From Planctomycetota bacterium (GTDB lineage Bacteria; Planctomycetota; Phycisphaerae; SM23-33): DNA of 64,000 nucleotides. A program made the position numbers and the translations under genes. The notes under the pieces are model-generated. The model was not told the DNA's origin. It did not search any database and was given only the letters and a program-made list of their open reading frames with translations. Position 1 is the first letter of the stretch. Every line of letters starts with the position of its first letter. Below, in pieces: positions 18,394-26,335 of the stretch. The stretch covers positions 62,001 to 126,000 of the forward strand of contig JAKJER010000001.1 in the NCBI GenBank assembly GCA_022705325.1, given 5' to 3'.

Positions 18394-20628
18394 ATGGCCG
18401 GAAACTCGGACCGCGTACACCAGGGACCAGGCGACTCGGCGCCTCGCAAGTTCGGGACGTTCGGCGGGGTGTTCACGCCCTGCACGCTGACGATCCTGGG
18501 CGTGATCATGTTTCTGCGCCTGGGGCAGGTGGTGGGCCATTCCGGGGTGGTGTACGCCCTGATCATCGTGCTGATCTCGACCGCCATCACCAGCCTGACC
18601 AGCCTGTCACTCTCGGCCATCGCCACCAACACGCGGGTCAAGGGCGGCGGGGCGTACTACCTGATCAGCCGAAGCCTCGGGGTGGAGTTCGGCGGGACGA
18701 TCGGCATCGTGTTCTTCCTGGCAATGGCGATCTCGGTTTCGCTGTACGTGATCGGGTTCACCGAGGCCTTCGTGCAGACCATTCCCCCACTGGCCGGGAA
18801 CGTGACAGCCGTCGCGACCGGCGTGAACCTCGCGGTGTTCGTGTGCGTGTACATCGGGGCGGGGTGGACCATCCGCGTTCAGTACGGGATTCTGGCGGTG
18901 CTGGCGCTGGCCCTGGTTTCGTTCTACGCGGGGGCTGCGTCGTCCTTTCGCATGGCGTGGCTCCAGGCCAACGCGGGCCCGCAGTTTGCCGACGGGGAGA
19001 GCTTTTTCACGATGTTCGCCCTGTTCTTCCCCGCGGTGACCGGGATCATGGCGGGGGCCAATATGTCCGGCGACCTGGAGAACCCGGGACGGGCCATCCC
19101 GCGCGGCACGCTGGCTGCCGTGGGGGCGACGACGCTGGTGTACCTGTCCATGGCGGTGTTGCTGGGCGGGGCCTGCCCGCGCCAGACGCTGGCGGGCAAC
19201 GCGATGGTCGTCCAGGACGTCGCCCTGGTCGCGCCCTTCATCACGGCGGGCGTGTTCGCGGCCACCCTGTCCTCGGCGCTGGGGTCCATGATGGGCGCCC
19301 CGCGCATCCTCCAGGCGTTCGCCCGCGACGACGTGTTCCGCTCGATCCGGTTCTTCGCCGCCGGCAGCGGGGCCAACAACGAGCCCCGGCGGGCGATCGT
19401 GCTGACCTTCGTGATCGCGCAGGCGTGCATTCTGCTGGGCGACCTCAACGCCATCGCGCCCATCCTCACCATGGCGTTCATGATCACCTACGGCCTGCTG
19501 AACCTGGCGACGTTCTACGAGTCGATCACCTTCAACCCGAGCTACCGGCCGACGTTCCGGTACTGTCACTGGTCGCTCTCGCTGCTGGGGGCGGCGGGCT
19601 GTCTGGGCGTGATGTTCCTGATCCACCCGATCCTGGCGGCTGCGTCCATCGTGGCCATGGGCGCCCTGCACTGGCTCATCGGATACCGGGAGATCACCAG
19701 CAACTGGGGCGACCTGACCAGCGGTCTGATCCTGCAGCGCAGCCGGCGGAACCTGCTTCGGCTGGAGGAAGAGCGATACCACCCCAAGAACTGGCGGCCC
19801 ATGCTGCTGGCCCTCAGCGGGACGGCCTGGTCGCGGACGCGCCTGGCGGTCTTTGCCAACTGGCTGACCGGGCAGCGGGGCATCTTGACCCTGGGGCAGG
19901 TCATCGAGGGGCCGATCGAGGACCTGCTCGAGCGCCGCGACGCCCAGGAGCGGCTTCTGCGGACGTTCATCCGCGAGCAGGAACTCGAGGCCTTCGCGGC
20001 CGTGGTGGTCTCGCCGGACCTGAGCGCGGGCATCGAGGCGCTCGTGCAGTGCCACGGGCTGGGGGCTGTGCGTCCCAACACCATCCTCATCGGCTGGTCC
20101 AGCGATCCGCAGCGCGTCGAGACCATGGGTGCGGCGATTCGCCTGATCGCGGGACTCAAACGCAGCGTCCTGGCCATCCGCCTGCGGGGCGAGGAGGAAC
20201 AGGACGATCAGCAGGACCCCTGGGAAGCCCCCCTCGGCAGCATCGACGTGTGGTGGCGAGGCATGAAGAACGGGGAGCTGATGCTGCTGCTGGCGCACCT
20301 GCTGCGCCAGAACCCTGCTTGGCGGAGCAAGACCATCCGCCTGCTCCGCGTGACCGATTCGCCGGCCGGGCGAGAGGGCATCCTGAAGAACCTGACGGAC
20401 GTGCTGGCCGCCTCCCGGATCGAGGCGGAGCCGGTCGTCATCGTCTCGCAGGACATCCCCGGCTCGATCCATCGCGCCAGCCGCGGGGCGGCGCTGGTGA
20501 TCCTCGGGTTCGAGCCGCCCGAGGCGGAGCACGAGCAGGCCTTCTACGAGAGCATGGAAACCCTCGCCGGGGACCTGCCCCGCGTGCTGATGGTCAAGAA
20601 CGCCGGCGGGATGGAATTGGAATCGTAG
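18394..20628 (+). CDS. SLC12-type cation-chloride cotransporter (APC superfamily)
   Basis: A 744-residue membrane protein. The N-terminus FGTFGGVFTPCTLTILGVIM opens a 12-helix APC-type core with KGGGAYYLISRSLG and AGANMSGDLENPGRAIPRG, characteristic of Na-K-Cl cotransporters. After ~residue 440 follows a ~300-residue soluble C-terminal domain, as in eukaryotic and planctomycete SLC12 homologues. Role: electroneutral cation and chloride co-movement in the inner membrane. ATG 18394 was chosen because the upstream ATG 18322 directly follows a possible -10 (TATGAT). It is co-oriented with the MscS gene 190 nt upstream and convergent with the next gene. Confidence 0.88.
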   Translation: MAGNSDRVHQGPGDSAPRKFGTFGGVFTPCTLTILGVIMFLRLGQVVGHSGVVYALIIVLISTAITSLTSLSLSAIATNTRVKGGGAYYLISRSLGVEFGGTIGIVFFLAMAISVSLYVIGFTEAFVQTIPPLAGNVTAVATGVNLAVFVCVYIGAGWTIRVQYGILAVLALALVSFYAGAASSFRMAWLQANAGPQFADGESFFTMFALFFPAVTGIMAGANMSGDLENPGRAIPRGTLAAVGATTLVYLSMAVLLGGACPRQTLAGNAMVVQDVALVAPFITAGVFAATLSSALGSMMGAPRILQAFARDDVFRSIRFFAAGSGANNEPRRAIVLTFVIAQACILLGDLNAIAPILTMAFMITYGLLNLATFYESITFNPSYRPTFRYCHWSLSLLGAAGCLGVMFLIHPILAAASIVAMGALHWLIGYREITSNWGDLTSGLILQRSRRNLLRLEEERYHPKNWRPMLLALSGTAWSRTRLAVFANWLTGQRGILTLGQVIEGPIEDLLERRDAQERLLRTFIREQELEAFAAVVVSPDLSAGIEALVQCHGLGAVRPNTILIGWSSDPQRVETMGAAIRLIAGLKRSVLAIRLRGEEEQDDQQDPWEAPLGSIDVWWRGMKNGELMLLLAHLLRQNPAWRSKTIRLLRVTDSPAGREGILKNLTDVLAASRIEAEPVVIVSQDIPGSIHRASRGAALVILGFEPPEAEHEQAFYESMETLAGDLPRVLMVKNAGGMELES

Positions 20629-20656
20629 GACCGTACGGCAGGCAGGAACCCGTGCA

Positions 20657-22099
20657 CTATCGCGAAGCCCTCACCACCAGGTCGTCCTGTTGTTTTTCAC
20701 CGCAGACGACCCCGCCGTCGTCGCGGCGGTTCATGCCGACGCTGTAGAGAAGGTACCCGTCGCCCTCGCGGCGGTAGGCGAGCGGCCGGCCCGTGAAGAG
20801 GTCGATCGGGACCTCCTTCAGATAGTCCGGCGCCAATTGGCTCAGTGTCTCGGGGTAGCCGCCTTTCTCCGCCCGCCAGGCAGCCAGGGCCAGGGCCAGC
20901 CGGGCGAGTTGGAAACGCATCCGGACTTGAGTTTCCATGGAGAAATCATGCTTCTCCGGCGTCCGGGCGTTCCAGATCAAGCATTCGCTTAGCCAATGGT
21001 CCTCAAAGCGATGGAACCCGCAGAAGAGCATCCGCAAGATCGCGGCCTTCTCGTCGAACTGCGTTTCCTGCCTCTTTCGGGCCTCCAACTCTTCCAGTCG
21101 GTCCAGCAGTTGGTGGGTGGGCAGGGCCAGCACTGGCCGCAACTCATTGAAGGCCTGGTTCAGCTCCCTCAGCAGCTTGGTGCGGCTCAGTCCCGCGCTG
21201 AGGTAGTACTCGCCGTGCGTGAGCCCGGTATACCCTTTAGCCACGACGCCCACCCGCCATGTCCACAGCGGCTCCTTGGTCGTGGCCGCATCGAGATAGT
21301 AGAAGCGGAGTTCATGCTCGAACAACTCTCTGACGTCGGTCCAGGTCGGCAAGGCGTCCAGGTCGGCAAGCATGCGGCGGGCGCGCTCGGCGGGAAGATC
21401 TGCTGGGACGGCCAGGCGGGCAGCGCCCAAGGCCCAGGCTTCAACGTGCCGGGCGATGTAGCGGTTCGTGTTCAGCAGCAGGCGGGCCAGTCGGTGGACT
21501 GCCAGGATATCCTCCCACGCAGCCGCCTGCTCTTCCCGGCCTCGCAGCGTCGCCCGGGCCGCCAGGAGCAGGCACGCCAGCCTGCACGTTGACTGCAGTT
21601 CCGCCCGGTCCTTGTGGACAAGCCACCTGGGCCGGCGGCTGGCCTCGCAGGCCAAGGCCAGGGCGGGGCCGCTTGAACCGACCCACTGGCGGATTCTGGC
21701 CAGTTCATCCGGACCAGGGACGACTAGGTCCTCCAGCCATCTCTCGGTCGGCCACTCCGCTTCTGTGTCGTGGCGAAGGCATGGCTGCTTGCCCGACGGT
21801 GCGGTTTCAGCGGCAGGGTTCCACAGCACCACGATGTAGGCCAGCACCTTGGCGGCATTGTTGTCTTCGGTAACGCCGCAACTCTGCCACTCCCGCAGGG
21901 CGGCCTCGTAGTCTATCCGTCCGTCCGATCCGATCGGGCCGATGAGATAGGTCGTTTCGGGCGAGATTACGACGGATCGGCGGAAGGGCCAGGGGATCTG
22001 AATGATCAGGCACCAGACGAGAAGCGCAAGCAGCAACAACCCGATCCAGTCCAACACTCGCTCAACCCAATGCTTCTGGCGCCGGGCCTTGGCGTCCAT
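20657..22099 (-). CDS. Unknown membrane-anchored protein, paralogue of 15339-16850
   Basis: A 480-residue protein with one N-terminal helix (~17-37, IGLLLLALLVWCLII). Shared landmarks with the protein at 15339-16850 are GSDGRIDYEAAL, GVTEDNNAAKVL, WEDILAVHRLARLL, RMLADLDALP and the C-terminal GGYPETLSQLAPDYLKEVP...GYLLYSVGMNRRDD. Function is unknown. ATG 22099 follows GGGGAGA; the frame extends further upstream but only into the 7-nt repeat array, so that extension is not real. Convergent with the SLC12 gene (28 nt gap) and divergent from galE. Confidence 0.75.
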   Translation of the reverse strand: MDAKARRQKHWVERVLDWIGLLLLALLVWCLIIQIPWPFRRSVVISPETTYLIGPIGSDGRIDYEAALREWQSCGVTEDNNAAKVLAYIVVLWNPAAETAPSGKQPCLRHDTEAEWPTERWLEDLVVPGPDELARIRQWVGSSGPALALACEASRRPRWLVHKDRAELQSTCRLACLLLAARATLRGREEQAAAWEDILAVHRLARLLLNTNRYIARHVEAWALGAARLAVPADLPAERARRMLADLDALPTWTDVRELFEHELRFYYLDAATTKEPLWTWRVGVVAKGYTGLTHGEYYLSAGLSRTKLLRELNQAFNELRPVLALPTHQLLDRLEELEARKRQETQFDEKAAILRMLFCGFHRFEDHWLSECLIWNARTPEKHDFSMETQVRMRFQLARLALALAAWRAEKGGYPETLSQLAPDYLKEVPIDLFTGRPLAYRREGDGYLLYSVGMNRRDDGGVVCGEKQQDDLVVRASR

Positions 22100-22152
22100 G
22101 GTGTCTCCCCAAGTAATACCTCTGTATTGTCGCAGGCGCAGCAGGACGCGGC

Positions 22153-22229
22153 AACCAACAACCAACAACCAACAACCAACAACCAACAACTAACAACCAA
22201 CAACTAACAACTAACAACTAACAACCAGT
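22153..22229. repeat. 7-nt tandem array (AACCAAC), 11 units
   Basis: Eleven consecutive 7-nt units (AACCAAC or AACTAAC, last AACCAGT) end 12 nt before the TATAAT -10 box of galE. This is the longest and cleanest array in the window. Confidence 0.95.
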
Positions 22230-22241
22230 AATCTCCCCCGC

Positions 22242-22247
22242 TATAAT
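22242..22247 (+). promoter_or_regulatory. -10 box of galE
   Basis: TATAAT, 21 nt before the galE ATG. The -35 position falls inside the AACCAAC array (TAACAA at 22219-22224), so the array supplies whatever -35 contact exists. Confidence 0.5.
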
Positions 22248-22268
22248 CGCCGCGGAAACGAGGCCAGC

Positions 22269-23252
22269 ATGAACGTTCTACTCACCGGCGGAGCGGGGTA
22301 TATCGGGTCGCACGTGCTGCGGGCGCTGACCGGGGCGGGGCACACCTGCACGGTGTACGACAGCCTGGTCAAGGGCCACGCCCAGGCCGTGCACGACGCG
22401 GACCTGGTCGTCGCCGACGTAGCCGACGCCGCCGCCCTGGCCAACGCCCTGCGCGAGTACCGGATCGACACGGTGGTGCACTTCGCGGCGTTCATCGAGG
22501 CGGGCGAGAGCGTCCAGCAGCCGGAGAAGTACTTCCGCAATAATACAGCCGCCGCGCTGACGCTGCTGGAGACGATGCGGGGGTGCGGGGTGGGGCGGCT
22601 GGTGTTCAGCTCGACGGCTGCGGTGTACGGCACGCCCGACCGCGTGCCCATCGAAGAGACCGACCGCCTGGCGCCGATCAATCCGTACGGGTCGAGCAAG
22701 CTGTGCGTGGAGTACATGCTGCGGGCGTATGCCGAGGCGTACGGCATGGGCTTCGTGTCGCTGCGGTATTTCAACGTGGCCGGGGCGCACCCTAACGCCG
22801 ACATCGGCGAGGACCACCACCCCGAGACGCACCTGGTGCCGCTGGTGCTGGCGGCCGCGATGGGCAAGCGAACGGGCGTGAAGATCTTCGGCGACGACTA
22901 CGACGGGCCCGACGGCACGTGCATCCGCGACTACATCCACGTGTGCGACCTGGCCGACGCCCACGTGCTGGCGGCCCATGGCGTGCGTCCGGGCGAGGTC
23001 CGCGTGTTCAACCTGGGCAACGGCGAGGGGTTCAGCGTCCGCGAGGTCATCGAGACCTGCCGCGAGGTGACCGGCCGGGACATCCCCGCCGAGATCGCCC
23101 CGCGCCGGGCGGGCGACCCGCCGCGCCTGGTCGCCTCGTCGCGCAAGGCGATGGACGAGCTGGGCTGGCGGCCCCGCTTCCCCAAGCTGCGGACGATCAT
23201 CACCGACGCCTGGAACTGGCACCGCGAGCACCCCGAAGGCTACGGATCGTGA
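22269..23252 (+). CDS. galE: UDP-glucose 4-epimerase
   Basis: A 327-residue SDR epimerase interconverting UDP-glucose and UDP-galactose with tightly bound NAD. Seen are GGAGYIGSH (residues 7-15), FSSTAAVYG, the catalytic Y-x3-K (YGSSKLCVEYML), RYFNVAGA and the CIRDYIHVCDLADAH segment diagnostic of GalE. Length matches the family. It supplies sugars for surface polysaccharide or glycan recycling. It is monocistronic, preceded by a TATAAT box next to a tandem repeat array. Confidence 0.93.
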   Translation: MNVLLTGGAGYIGSHVLRALTGAGHTCTVYDSLVKGHAQAVHDADLVVADVADAAALANALREYRIDTVVHFAAFIEAGESVQQPEKYFRNNTAAALTLLETMRGCGVGRLVFSSTAAVYGTPDRVPIEETDRLAPINPYGSSKLCVEYMLRAYAEAYGMGFVSLRYFNVAGAHPNADIGEDHHPETHLVPLVLAAAMGKRTGVKIFGDDYDGPDGTCIRDYIHVCDLADAHVLAAHGVRPGEVRVFNLGNGEGFSVREVIETCREVTGRDIPAEIAPRRAGDPPRLVASSRKAMDELGWRPRFPKLRTIITDAWNWHREHPEGYGS

Positions 23253-23282
23253 CAGCGGCGTGACGGCTGCTGTACAGGGCCC

Positions 23283-23327
23283 GTGGGGCCTATGGGTCTT
23301 ATGAGTCTTATAGGCCTTATGGGTCCT
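23283..23327. repeat. 9-nt array (ATGGGTCTT), left flank of four-helix-bundle gene
   Basis: Five 9-nt units (GTGGGGCCT, ATGGGTCTT, ATGAGTCTT, ATAGGCCTT, ATGGGTCCT). The TAA stop of the minus-strand gene lies inside the array (23317-23319), and its last residues (PDPQDP) are repeat-encoded. Confidence 0.85.
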
Positions 23328-23904
23328 GGGGGTCGGGTTTGGAGCGGGGATGGGCGGATCGGGCGGCCTGTCGGGCGCGGGTCATTCGCTCGCGGATGCC
23401 GCCATCGTTGAGGAAGTCCTGCTCTGCTCGGCGGATTTGCCGGTCCAGGAGGTAGCTGGCCTGGTGGATCAGGCAGATGGCGATGTTGGCTACCACGTCG
23501 GCGGGGCGAGTGTCGCAGAATCCCCGAAAGGTCTCGTAGGTGGCGCCGTGGTCTTGTCCGAGTTTGCGCACGAACAGGGCTTCCTTGGAGGCCTTGTCCC
23601 ACAGGGACAGATCCCGCACGCGCAGAAAGTCGGCGTAGTCTTCCAGGAGTTCTTCCAGGCTGGAGCGGGCTACATTGAGCAGCTTGATCTCCGTCTGCTT
23701 GGATGTTCCCGACGCCTTGGTCCCTTCGACAATGTTCTGCTTGCCCGAACGAGCGGCTTGCACCATCTGGTCCACCGTGCGGTCGGACTTCTTCAAGAAC
23801 CGCTCGCAGAAGCGGTAGGTAACGTCGTAAACGATCACGGCCTTCCGGTAAGACAGCAACTCCTTGTAGTTCCCATGCGGAGGTATGAAGGAGTTGTCGC
23901 CCAT
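23317..23904 (-). CDS. Four-helix-bundle protein (S23/IVP-related, suffix-domain type)
   Basis: A 195-residue protein with the family hallmark QAARSGKQNIVEGT (residues ~49-62) followed by LNVARSSLEELLEDYADFL. It belongs to the four-helix-bundle family related to the S23 protein encoded in 23S rRNA intervening sequences and structurally akin to Avd of diversity-generating retroelements. Molecular role is unknown; nucleic acid binding is suspected for the family. ATG 23904 follows AAGGGACG. The gene is enclosed by inverted 9-nt tandem arrays at 23283-23327 and 23961-24023, and its C-terminus is made of repeat sequence. No reverse transcriptase or rRNA is nearby. Confidence 0.85.
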   Translation of the reverse strand: MGDNSFIPPHGNYKELLSYRKAVIVYDVTYRFCERFLKKSDRTVDQMVQAARSGKQNIVEGTKASGTSKQTEIKLLNVARSSLEELLEDYADFLRVRDLSLWDKASKEALFVRKLGQDHGATYETFRGFCDTRPADVVANIAICLIHQASYLLDRQIRRAEQDFLNDGGIRERMTRARQAARSAHPRSKPDPQDP

Positions 23905-23928
23905 GGGCGTCCCTTTGTCTTCGGGTCG

Positions 23929-24023
23929 ATGGGGCCTATGGGTCCCATGGGCTGCAACCTATACGACCCATAGGACCCATAGGACCCATACGACCCATAC
24001 GACCCATACGACCCATACGACTT
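23929..24023. repeat. 9-nt arrays (ATGGGTCCC direct, then ATACGACCC inverted), right flank
   Basis: Three units in the same orientation as the left flank (23929-23955: ATGGGGCCT, ATGGGTCCC, ATGGGCTGC) are followed by seven units of the reverse complement (23961-24023: ATACGACCC or ATAGGACCC, last ATACGACTT). This brackets the four-helix-bundle gene in inverted orientation and ends 20 nt before the stop of the SGNH hydrolase gene. Confidence 0.9.
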
Positions 24024-24042
24024 ATAATGCCTGTGCCAGCCG

Positions 24043-25311
24043 TTATTCCGGCGTCACGGTCAGAGCGTGCTTGACCGGCGTGACGGCGTCGCGGACTTCC
24101 TGGCGGAGCTTGGCCTGGCGGTCGACCAGTCGCTTCTGGAGCATGTCGGTGGCCGTGGCGATCTCCGGATCGTTCATGGCGCGGAAGCTCCCCAGGGCCC
24201 GGTAGAGGGTCTTGATCATATTGGTCTCGAAGCCCTGCTTGCGGGCGACCGTCTCATCGACCTTCTTGAAGGCCTCGCAGAAGGGGTTGTCGAGGAACTC
24301 GGCTGCCAGGTTGACGCCCTTTTCGAGCTGGTCGCGGGTGAAGGTCTTGTCGGCCTGGCCCCAGGTCACCTTGGCCCGCTCGGCCTTGAGGTTGCGGACG
24401 ACGAGCGTGAGGCGGTTGAGGTCCTGGTTGAACGGGACGAAGGGCAGGATGGAGCGGGTGGAGTCGGGCTTCTTGTCGTCGCCGAAGAAGCAGAAGGGGT
24501 AGCGGGCGGACTCGATCTCGACCTTGCCGTTCTGGGCGGAGACGATCTTGTGCCCGTCGGTGGCGGTGGCCTGGCCGGCCAGGTCGACGGTGATCGTGCC
24601 GATCTGCCCGTCGAGGCCCAGGGCCTTGAGGAAGGCGTAGGCCATGACGAGCTGCCCGTTGGGGGCGGGGTGGACCCCGTCGCCGCCGCCGACGTGATAG
24701 GACTCGCCGAACTTGGCCTTGGCGGCCGTCATGGCGCTGATCATGGCGTCGTGGACGTTGGCGAAGGGCATGGCGTTCTTGGCGGCCAGCTCTTTGGCGA
24801 TGTCGCGAAGGTGGGCGAGGTTGTCGTTGTAGATGGCCGGCGCGGTGCGGTTGCGGAAGGTGGTGGTGTCTACCACGCCAGGCGAGCCGACCACGACCGT
24901 CGCGCCGGCGGCCTTGGCGCGCTGGATGAGCATGTCCATGGCGTCGCCGTATCTCTTGCCGATGGAGTCCTCATAGGGGCGGTAGCCGCCGTCGTTCATG
25001 CCGTAGCAGGTGGTGACGACGGTGGGCTTGAAGCTCAGCAGGTCCTGGTCCATGCGTCCCAGGAACCCCGGGGCCGTCTCGCCGCCCCAGCCGAGTTGGA
25101 GGATCCACAGGTCGAGCTTCGGCGTGCAGACGGTGAGGTACGTCTCCATGTAGCGGCTGTAGAGCTTCTGCTCGGTGATGGAGTCGCCGACGATCACCAG
25201 TCGCCCGCCGGTGGTCAGCGGGCTGTCGGCCGCCAGGGCGGACGCGATGGGCAGGCAGGCGACCAGGCAGACCAGTGCGAAGACACTCAGGCGGATCCGG
25301 TTGCGGTTCAT
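24043..25311 (-). CDS. Exported SGNH/GDSL hydrolase
   Basis: A 422-residue protein with a signal peptide (residues 1-28, ending IASALAADSP). The SGNH blocks are VIVGDSITEQ (block I Ser), YGMNDGGY (block III GxND) and DGVHPAPNG (block V, Asp-x-x-His). These enzymes are typically esterases on acetylated polysaccharides; the substrate here is unknown. A helical C-terminal extension of ~170 residues follows the catalytic domain, ending with the GxLVDRQAKLRQEV-type helix. ATG 25311 follows GAGGAG. It is divergent from the prepilin-like gene that follows, and its 3' end abuts a 9-nt array. Confidence 0.88.
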   Translation of the reverse strand: MNRNRIRLSVFALVCLVACLPIASALAADSPLTTGGRLVIVGDSITEQKLYSRYMETYLTVCTPKLDLWILQLGWGGETAPGFLGRMDQDLLSFKPTVVTTCYGMNDGGYRPYEDSIGKRYGDAMDMLIQRAKAAGATVVVGSPGVVDTTTFRNRTAPAIYNDNLAHLRDIAKELAAKNAMPFANVHDAMISAMTAAKAKFGESYHVGGGDGVHPAPNGQLVMAYAFLKALGLDGQIGTITVDLAGQATATDGHKIVSAQNGKVEIESARYPFCFFGDDKKPDSTRSILPFVPFNQDLNRLTLVVRNLKAERAKVTWGQADKTFTRDQLEKGVNLAAEFLDNPFCEAFKKVDETVARKQGFETNMIKTLYRALGSFRAMNDPEIATATDMLQKRLVDRQAKLRQEVRDAVTPVKHALTVTPE

Positions 25312-25469
25312 GTGTTCTCCTCGGGTTGTTCGGTCGGACCGGCCGGGAAGATACCGCGCCGCGAGGCGGGGGGCAAGGCGCCGCCCCTGCCGGGCGGGGC
25401 TATTTCGGACCGCAAGGCCGCCGCCGGAACCGCCCGTCGCCGACCGCGCCGGGCGCGGCTATTTCGAAA

Positions 25470-25498
25470 TTGACAACCGCCCGCCCGCCGTCCACAAT
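25470..25498 (+). promoter_or_regulatory. Sigma70-type promoter of the prepilin-like gene at 25536
   Basis: TTGACA (25470-25475), a 17-nt spacer and CACAAT (25493-25498), 37 nt before the ATG. Confidence 0.5.
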
Positions 25499-25535
25499 GC
25501 CCGCGGGTGTATTCTCTTTCTCGCGAAGTGTAACG

Positions 25536-26213
25536 ATGGGTCGGGTGCGGGCGTTCACACTGGTCGAGTTGCTGGCGGTGATCGCGGTTCTGGCTTTGTT
25601 GCTGGCGCTGCTGTCGCCGACGCTGCGCCGGGCCGTGCTCCAGACCCAGGCGGGGGTCTGCCAGTCCAATCTCCACCAGCTTTCGCTGGCCCAGGTCCAG
25701 TATGCCGCCCAATGCGGCGGGCAACTGCCGGCCATGCGAGGCTGGGTCGGCGGCGGGTCCACCCACACCTGGCAGGACGACGGAACGCACGTGCGCGAAG
25801 GCACGCTCTGGCCGCTGGTCGCCCGGGAGGACGTCTACGTCTGCCCCACCTTCCTCGGCCTGGCTCCGCAGGCCAGCCGAAGCTACAGCATGAACTGGAA
25901 CCTGGGCAACGATCGGGAGTTCTTCCCGCGTGAGAACCTGGTGCGGGTCTCGCAGATCCGCCGTCCGTGGCAGATGCTGGGCATCGGCGGGGAGAACCCC
26001 TGGCCGATCAGCGGGATCAGCCGCTACGGCATCGGCGACGGGTGCCTGCTGGCCGACCGCTGGCCCCTGCGCGACAGCCTGGGGACCTTCCATCTGCCCG
26101 CGGGCGACGACCTGGACAGCGGGCTGGCCGGCGCGGTGCTGATGGACGGTTCGGCGGGGCTTCAGCCGGCTCCGCTGACCAGGCGGTTGTGCCTTCAGGA
26201 CGATTGGCCGTAG
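25536..26213 (+). CDS. Prepilin-like protein, H-X9-DG family
   Basis: A 225-residue protein. MGRVRAFTLVELLAVIAVLA is the prepilin leader and spine (cleavage before Phe7), followed by CQSNLHQLSLAQVQYAAQCG. The C-terminal region HLPAGDDLDSGLAGAVLMDG carries a His-to-Asp-Gly processing-associated element with longer spacing than usual. It resembles the genes at 4727 and 63764. Probably assembled or exported by a pilus-like type II secretion apparatus; the specific role is unknown. A TTGACA-N17-CACAAT promoter precedes it, and the gene ends in a long palindromic repeat. Confidence 0.8.
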   Translation: MGRVRAFTLVELLAVIAVLALLLALLSPTLRRAVLQTQAGVCQSNLHQLSLAQVQYAAQCGGQLPAMRGWVGGGSTHTWQDDGTHVREGTLWPLVAREDVYVCPTFLGLAPQASRSYSMNWNLGNDREFFPRENLVRVSQIRRPWQMLGIGGENPWPISGISRYGIGDGCLLADRWPLRDSLGTFHLPAGDDLDSGLAGAVLMDGSAGLQPAPLTRRLCLQDDWP

Positions 26214-26220
26214 GGCTTGC

Positions 26221-26321
26221 GGGGGGAAAAGGGGTCAGGAACCTTCTTCTCTTCAGACTCTTTCCGCCTACGCTTCGGGTGGCGAAAAAGTTCCTGACCC
26301 CTTCTGACCCCTTTTCCCCCC
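26221..26321. repeat. REP-like palindromic element between convergent genes
   Basis: Left arm 26221-26245 (GGGGGGAAAAGGGGTCAGGA then ACCTT) is matched by a right arm 26288-26321 (AAGTTCCTGACCCC, a duplicated TTCTGACCCC, TTTTCCCCCC). The ~42-nt interior can itself fold (TTTCCGCC...GGCGAAA). No transposase is present. It probably also terminates transcription from both sides. Confidence 0.75.
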
Positions 26322-26335
26322 TTTTTCCGTCTCGG

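Noticed and set aside
22100..22189. N-terminal extension of the protein at 20657-22099 (LLVVGCRVLL-type residues)
   Set aside because: Those residues are only the translation of the AACCAAC array; ATG 22099 has a proper SD.
22153..24023. CRISPR-like arrays
   Set aside because: Units are 7 or 9 nt, contiguous and without spacers, and no cas genes are present.
23317..24023. A diversity-generating retroelement
   Set aside because: The four-helix-bundle protein is Avd-like only in fold; there is no reverse transcriptase, template repeat or variable repeat in the window.
25385..25475. Direct repeat GGGCGNGGCTATTTCG as an operator pair
   Set aside because: Two imperfect copies ~60 nt apart in very GC-rich DNA, one upstream of the promoter; too little to support a regulatory site.
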